DNA of 45,716 bases, from the NCBI RefSeq assembly GCF_001983165.1, contig NZ_MNPU01000045.1, positions 1 through 45,716 on the forward strand, read 5' to 3'. The DNA comes from Pseudomonas gessardii (GTDB taxonomy: Bacteria; Pseudomonadota; Gammaproteobacteria; Pseudomonadales; Pseudomonadaceae). The notes beneath the pieces were generated by a model, which did no database searches, was not told where the DNA came from, and was given only the letters and a program-made list of their open reading frames with translations. Position 1 is the stretch's first letter. Each line of letters starts with the position of its first letter. The position numbers and the translations under genes are program-made. Below are positions 41,359 through 45,716 of the stretch, in pieces.

Positions 41359-42579
41359 TTACGGCGTATGCATGCGGTCCCGCTTGGCCAGCGTCGGAAA
41401 CAACTTGATCCACACCCCAGTCACCACCAGCGTGCCAACCCCGCCCAGCACCACGGCGGGCACTGTGCCCAGCCAATGCGCCGTCACCCCGGATTCAAAC
41501 TCGCCCAACTGATTGGACGCCCCAATAAACAAGCCATTGACCGCACTGACCCGCCCGCGCATTTCATCGGGGGTTTCCAGTTGCACGAATGAGGCGCGGA
41601 TCACCATGCTGATCATGTCGGCCGCCCCCAACACCACCAGCACCGCCAGCGAGAACCAGAATGAGGTGGACAGGCCGAAGGCAATGGTCGCCACGCCAAA
41701 CACACCGACGGCGGTAAACATGACGCGGCCCACGTGCCGGTCCACGGCGAACCGCGCCAGCCACAACGACATCAGCAGCGCACCGACTGCCGGCGCCGAA
41801 CGCAGCAGCCCCAGGCCCCAGGGGCCGGTCAGCAGGATGTCCTTGGCAAACACCGGCAGCAACGCGGTGGCCCCGCCCAGCAACACGGCGAACAGGTCCA
41901 GGGAAATCGCCCCGAGGATGTCCGGTCGGCTGCGGATAAAACGGATCCCTGCGAGCAGCGAGTCGAGGGTGGCCTTGCCCTTGTTCAACGGGGTCTGCCG
42001 TGCCGGCAGGTTGAGGGTCAGCCCGCAGGCTATCAGGTACAACAACACGGTCGGGCCATACACCCAGGCGCTGCCGAAGGCATAGAGCAAACCGCCCAGG
42101 GCCGGCGCGACGATGGTGGCCGATTGCTGGGCCGATTGTGCCGCCGCCACCGCCCGCGGGAACAGGGCGCTGGGCACGATGCTCGGCAGCAGGGCCTGGG
42201 TGGTGGGCATTTCAAAGGAGCGGGCCGAGCCCAGCAGGAAGGCGAGGATAAAGATCATCTCGCGGGTGATATGGTCCGTCAGGCTGCCAATCACCAGCGC
42301 CAAGGCAATCAAGGCCTGCAGCGTCTGGCAAAGAGCGGCGACCTTGCGCCGCTCGTAGCGGTCGGCCACATGCCCGGTGTGCAGCATGAACAGCACCCGT
42401 GGCACAAACTCCACCAGGCCCACCAACCCCAGGTCGAGCACGTTACCGGTCAGTTGGTAGAGGTTCCAGCCGATGGCCACGGTGAGCATCTGGAAGCCGC
42501 TGGCGGTAAAGATCCGTGCCAGCCAGAACGCGATAAAAGGGCGGTGATGACGTAACAGCAGCGGGGTTTCACTGGGCAT
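41359..42579 (-). CDS. MFS exporter (EntS-like)
   Basis: 406 residues, twelve helices. RPFIAFWLARIFTASGFQML at the N-terminus and GHVADRYERRKVAALCQTLQ are typical of the EntS/MFS_3 exporters. ALLPSIVPSALFPRAVAAAQ follows in the middle. These export siderophores or small drugs in other species; there are no siderophore genes nearby, so the substrate is open. Confidence 0.8.
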   Translation of the reverse strand: MPSETPLLLRHHRPFIAFWLARIFTASGFQMLTVAIGWNLYQLTGNVLDLGLVGLVEFVPRVLFMLHTGHVADRYERRKVAALCQTLQALIALALVIGSLTDHITREMIFILAFLLGSARSFEMPTTQALLPSIVPSALFPRAVAAAQSAQQSATIVAPALGGLLYAFGSAWVYGPTVLLYLIACGLTLNLPARQTPLNKGKATLDSLLAGIRFIRSRPDILGAISLDLFAVLLGGATALLPVFAKDILLTGPWGLGLLRSAPAVGALLMSLWLARFAVDRHVGRVMFTAVGVFGVATIAFGLSTSFWFSLAVLVVLGAADMISMVIRASFVQLETPDEMRGRVSAVNGLFIGASNQLGEFESGVTAHWLGTVPAVVLGGVGTLVVTGVWIKLFPTLAKRDRMHTP

Positions 42580-42752
42580 CGGCGAGGACTGGACTGAGCG
42601 TGGGGAACGGCGAGATTAGCATCAACCTGTAACAAATAGTTGCTGTCATACAGATATCCTTAGCAAGACATCCATTTTACCGGGGCAGCCTGTCGCGCGG
42701 CAAAAGACCACACCATCCCGTCCGAAAAATGGGACTATTCTTTGAGCGTTGC

Positions 42753-42766
42753 TTGATCCAGATCAA
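42753..42766. promoter_or_regulatory. ANR/FNR box upstream of cioA
   Basis: TTGATCCAGATCAA is a perfect TTGAT-N4-ATCAA palindrome, 159 bases before cioA. The rest of the 345-base gap (42580-42924) contains a GC-rich leader with short stems (such as GGCCGAAAGGCC near 42791) but no gene. Confidence 0.75.
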
Positions 42767-42924
42767 TGCTGATTGCAGCGTTGGCCTGGTGGCCGAAAGG
42801 CCAGAATCCCTACGTGGTCGGTTATAAAAAGAACGAATTGCAATTCGCCACACTCCATATCCGTGGGGGCAGTGGGTGCAGGCCTCCCCGCCTGCAGCTG
42901 GTATTACCTGACAGAGGAAGACTT

Positions 42925-44364
42925 ATGTTCGGTTTGGAGGCGCTAGATCTCGCCCGAATTCAATTCGCATTCACCATCTCGTTCCACATCCTGTTCCCGG
43001 CCATCACCATTGGCCTGGCCAGTTACCTCGCGGTACTGGAAGGCCTGTGGCTCAAGACCCGCAATGATACCTACCGTGACCTCTACCACTTCTGGTCGAA
43101 GATCTTTGCCGTCAACTTCGGCATGGGTGTGGTCTCCGGCCTGGTCATGGCCTACCAGTTCGGCACCAACTGGAGTCGCTTCTCGGACTTCGCCGGTTCC
43201 GTCACCGGGCCGCTGCTGACTTATGAAGTGCTCACGGCGTTCTTCCTTGAAGCCGGTTTTCTTGGGGTGATGCTGTTCGGCTGGAACAAGGTCGGGCGCA
43301 AGCTGCACTTCTTTGCCACGGTGATGGTGGCCGTCGGTACCTTGATCTCGACTTTCTGGATCCTGGCCTCCAACAGTTGGATGCAGACGCCGCAAGGTTT
43401 TGAAATCGTCAATGGCCAGGTCATTCCAACCGATTGGATGGCGGTGATTTTCAACCCCTCGTTCCCCTATCGCCTGGCGCATATGGCCACGGCGGCGTTT
43501 GTTGCCACGGCATTCTTTGTCGGCTCCTCGGCGGCCTGGCACTTGCTGCGGGGCAAGGACAACCCGGCGATCCGCACCATGCTATCGATGGCCATGTGGA
43601 TGGCGCTGATCGTTGCGCCGATCCAGGCGGTCATCGGTGACTTCCACGGTCTCAACACCCTGAAGCACCAGCCGGCAAAAATTGCCGCCATCGAAGGCCA
43701 CTGGGAAAACATCGGTAATGAACCGACCCCGTTGATCCTGTTCGGCTGGCCGGACATGAAAGAGGAAAGAACCAAGTACAAGGTGGAAATCCCGTACCTG
43801 GGCAGCCTGATCCTCACCCATTCCCTGGACAAGCAAGTGCCGGCCCTCAAGGAGTTCCCGCCTGAGGATCGCGCCAACTCGACCATCGTGTTCTGGTCAT
43901 TCCGGATCATGGTCGGCCTGGGCATGCTGATGATCTTCACCGGCCTGTTCAGCCTCTGGCTGCGCAAGGGCGACAAGATGTACACCAACCGGCCGTTCCT
44001 GTACCTGGCACTGTGGATGGGGCCGTCGGGGTTGATTGCGATCCTGGCCGGCTGGTTCACCACGGAAATCGGGCGCCAGCCCTGGGTGGTCTACGGCTTG
44101 ATGCGCACGGCGGATGCCTCTTCCAACCACAGCCTGATGCAGATGAGCATCACCCTGGTGCTGTTTGTGGTGGTGTATTTCGCCCTGTTCGGCGCTGGCC
44201 TGGGCTACATGATGCGCCTGGTGCGCAAAGGCCCGATCGCCCACGACAGTACCGAACCGGCCCATGGCGGCCCCGGGCAGCAACGTACCCCGGCGCGTCC
44301 ATTGTCGGCAGCCGATGACAGCGGCGACGCTGATCACGGCGACACACTGAACAAGGGGAATTGA
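42925..44364 (+). CDS. cioA: Cyanide-insensitive terminal oxidase (cytochrome bd type) subunit I
   Basis: 479 residues, the length of the short-Q-loop CioA form. Heme ligands by alignment: His 21 in FTISFHILFPA (b595), His in YRLAHMATAAF and Met in FWSFRIMVGLGM (b558). WPDMKEE marks the quinol loop region, and GRQPWVVYGLMRTADA the distal end. GAGGAAG seven bases ahead of the ATG supports the start. Reduces oxygen with ubiquinol, without proton pumping. Confidence 0.92.
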   Translation: MFGLEALDLARIQFAFTISFHILFPAITIGLASYLAVLEGLWLKTRNDTYRDLYHFWSKIFAVNFGMGVVSGLVMAYQFGTNWSRFSDFAGSVTGPLLTYEVLTAFFLEAGFLGVMLFGWNKVGRKLHFFATVMVAVGTLISTFWILASNSWMQTPQGFEIVNGQVIPTDWMAVIFNPSFPYRLAHMATAAFVATAFFVGSSAAWHLLRGKDNPAIRTMLSMAMWMALIVAPIQAVIGDFHGLNTLKHQPAKIAAIEGHWENIGNEPTPLILFGWPDMKEERTKYKVEIPYLGSLILTHSLDKQVPALKEFPPEDRANSTIVFWSFRIMVGLGMLMIFTGLFSLWLRKGDKMYTNRPFLYLALWMGPSGLIAILAGWFTTEIGRQPWVVYGLMRTADASSNHSLMQMSITLVLFVVVYFALFGAGLGYMMRLVRKGPIAHDSTEPAHGGPGQQRTPARPLSAADDSGDADHGDTLNKGN

Positions 44365-44367
44365 ATC

Positions 44368-45375
44368 ATGGGTATTGATCTTCCGCTGATCTGGGCTGTG
44401 ATCATCATCTTCGGCATCATGATGTACGTGATCATGGACGGCTTTGACCTGGGGATCGGCATTCTCTTCCCCTTTATCCCGGGCAAGACCGACCGTGACG
44501 TGATGATGAACACCGTCGCCCCCGTCTGGGACGGCAACGAGACCTGGCTGGTACTGGGGGGCGCGGCGTTGTTCGGCGCGTTCCCGCTGGCCTACTCGGT
44601 GGTGCTCTCGGCCTTGTACCTGCCCCTGGTCCTGATGTTGATCGGCTTGATCTTCCGTGGCGTGGCCTTTGAGTTCCGCTTCAAGGCCAAGGATGACAAG
44701 CGCCACCTGTGGGACAAGGCGTTTATCGGCGGCTCGCTGACGGCGACGTTCTTCCAGGGCGTGGCGCTGGGGGCGTTTATCGAAGGCTTTCCGGTGGTCG
44801 ACCGCCAGTTCGCCGGTGGCTCACTGGACTGGTTTACCCCGTTCACCCTGTTCTGCGGCGTGGCCCTGATCGTGGCCTATGCGCTGCTGGGCTGCACATG
44901 GTTGATCATGAAGACCGAAGGCAAGTTGCAGGAGCAGATGCATAACCTGGCGCGGCCCCTGGCGTTCGTGTTGTTGGCGGTGATTGGCATCGTCAGTATC
45001 TGGACACCCCTGGCTCACCCGGAAATCGCCTCGCGCTGGTTCACCCTGCCGAACCTGTTCTGGTTCCTGCCGGTGCCGATCCTGGTCCTGGTGACCCTGT
45101 ATGCGCTGGTGCGTGCCGTGGCCCGCAACGCCCATTACACGCCGTTCCTGCTGACCCTGGTGTTGATCTTCCTCGGCTACAGCGGCCTGGGCATCAGCCT
45201 GTGGCCCAACATCATCCCGCCGTCGGTCTCGATCTGGGATGCCGCCGCGCCGCCGCAAAGCCAGGGCTTTATGCTGGTGGGCACGCTGTTCATCATCCCG
45301 TTCATCCTGGGCTACACCTTCTGGAGCTACTACGTGTTCCGCGGCAAGGTGACCCATGAAGACGGCTATCACTAG
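44368..45375 (+). CDS. cioB: Cyanide-insensitive terminal oxidase subunit II
   Basis: 335 residues, eight to nine helices. MYVIMDGFDLGIGILFPFIP near the N-terminus and DGNETWLVLGGAALFGAFPL are the CydB hallmarks. LWPNIIPPSVSIWDAAAPPQ is typical of the family's distal loop. Begins three bases after cioA and is followed by a DUF2474 gene. Confidence 0.92.
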   Translation: MGIDLPLIWAVIIIFGIMMYVIMDGFDLGIGILFPFIPGKTDRDVMMNTVAPVWDGNETWLVLGGAALFGAFPLAYSVVLSALYLPLVLMLIGLIFRGVAFEFRFKAKDDKRHLWDKAFIGGSLTATFFQGVALGAFIEGFPVVDRQFAGGSLDWFTPFTLFCGVALIVAYALLGCTWLIMKTEGKLQEQMHNLARPLAFVLLAVIGIVSIWTPLAHPEIASRWFTLPNLFWFLPVPILVLVTLYALVRAVARNAHYTPFLLTLVLIFLGYSGLGISLWPNIIPPSVSIWDAAAPPQSQGFMLVGTLFIIPFILGYTFWSYYVFRGKVTHEDGYH

Positions 45376-45387
45376 GAGGCTTGGACC

Positions 45388-45555
45388 ATGACCGGTAAAC
45401 CTTCACTGGACGATATCGAACAGGCCGAGAAAAAGCCGCTCTGGCAGCGCCTGGGCTGGCTGGCAATGATCTGGGCCGGTAGCGTATTGGCCCTGTTCGT
45501 GGTGGCCAGCCTGATGCGCATGTTTATGAACGCCGCGGGCCTGAGTACTCCCTGA
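45388..45555 (+). CDS. DUF2474 small membrane protein (CydX-like accessory)
   Basis: 55 residues, one membrane helix (LAMIWAGSVLALFVVASLM, about 25-43), with an acidic N-terminus (SLDDIEQAEKKPLWQRLGWL). AGGAGG lies upstream near 45374. The DUF2474 family is regularly encoded directly after cydB/cioB; it is probably a CydX/CbdX-like structural subunit, inferred from position, size and topology. Confidence 0.85.
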   Translation: MTGKPSLDDIEQAEKKPLWQRLGWLAMIWAGSVLALFVVASLMRMFMNAAGLSTP

Positions 45556-45572
45556 CATCCCATGCAGTCTTG

Positions 45573-45597
45573 ACCCTCCTCACGGAGGGTTTTTTTT
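45573..45597 (+). terminator. Rho-independent terminator of the cio operon
   Basis: Stem ACCCTCC / GGAGGGT with loop TCAC, followed by a T-run (eight T including the closing one). Confidence 0.9.
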
Positions 45598-45598
45598 G

Positions 45599-45716
45599 GT
45601 GCGCCAGGCATGGCGCGTTGCGCGCAAGCGCAACCAGCTTGGCTGTGGTGGCCACGCTGGTGACTGGGAGGTGAAAGTCCTCTACACACCCGGCAAGGGG
45701 AAGTGTTAGCCAGAGG
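45599..45716 (+). mobile_element. 5' portion of a group II intron, probably class C (cut by window edge)
   Basis: Directly after the terminator T-run the sequence begins GTGCGCC, the group II 5' consensus start. Two local hairpins follow (GCGCCAGGCATGGCGC; GTTGCGC-GCAA-GCGCAAC, a GNRA-type loop). Then the typical domain-I phrase GGAGGTGAAAGTCCTCTAC, CCCGGCAAGG and TGTTAGCCAGAGG, seen in many bacterial introns. Position immediately after a terminator stem is the hallmark of class C introns. The reverse transcriptase lies outside the window. Confidence 0.8.

Overview
The window is a GC-rich Pseudomonas chromosome segment, most likely from the P. fluorescens group. Evidence for this is the REP-type palindromes with a 'TGTGGGAGC' core (10298-10390, 18425-18496), the cyanide-insensitive oxidase genes followed by a DUF2474 gene, the quinate genes with PcaR-like boxes, and many core proteins typical of that group. 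No rRNA, tRNA or CRISPR array was seen.

Left accessory part (1-14484). The window opens inside an IS30-family insertion. Its right end abuts a broken reading frame and a small DNA-binding/coiled-coil protein of the kind that accompanies recombinase trios in integrative elements. Next comes a complete ectoine-catabolism locus: an ABC importer (ehuBCDA, minus strand), a divergent MocR/PLP regulator (enuR), and then eutB, eutC, doeA (ectoine hydrolase), doeB (N-acetyl-diaminobutyrate deacetylase), an Lrp-type regulator (doeX), doeC (aldehyde dehydrogenase) and doeD (diaminobutyrate aminotransferase). Together these would import ectoine, open the ring, deacetylate, transaminate and oxidise the product to aspartate. 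eutA, which normally joins eutB and eutC in hydroxyectoine conversion, is absent. A short motif (TGCMCTAG) precedes three transcription units and is a candidate operator. A strong terminator closes the locus and is followed by a 0.5 kb poorly coding stretch with TGTCAATC repeats.

Core stretch (14485-21401). EEP-family phosphodiesterase, YciC-like membrane protein, DUF2076 protein, a NYN-domain protein paired with a DnaQ-like exonuclease, an Lrp regulator divergent from an EamA exporter, and the RNA helicase RhlE.

AT-rich islet (about 21450-23600). Three tandem paralogues of a small membrane-anchored helical protein sit here, with repeated leader sequences. An intact 91-residue gene follows the third copy, and decayed pieces of that gene follow the first and second. 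I recognise no known family; it is the best candidate in the window for an undescribed system.

Right core (23629-45597). Flavoprotein, HDAC-family deacetylase, GNAT acetyltransferase, TesB thioesterase with an overlapping HAD phosphatase, secreted hydrolase, YpfJ-type metalloprotease, lipoprotein and EamA transporter. Then a quinate/shikimate-to-protocatechuate module (MFS porter, quiC, TetR regulator, AroE-like dehydrogenase, AroQ) with PcaR-like boxes at both promoters. Then a DUF4160/DUF2442 pair, trmA, a purine permease, a DUF4879 secreted protein, an MFS exporter, and the cio (cytochrome bd-type) operon behind an ANR box. Immediately after the cio terminator, the 5' end of a group II intron, probably class C, begins and runs off the window.
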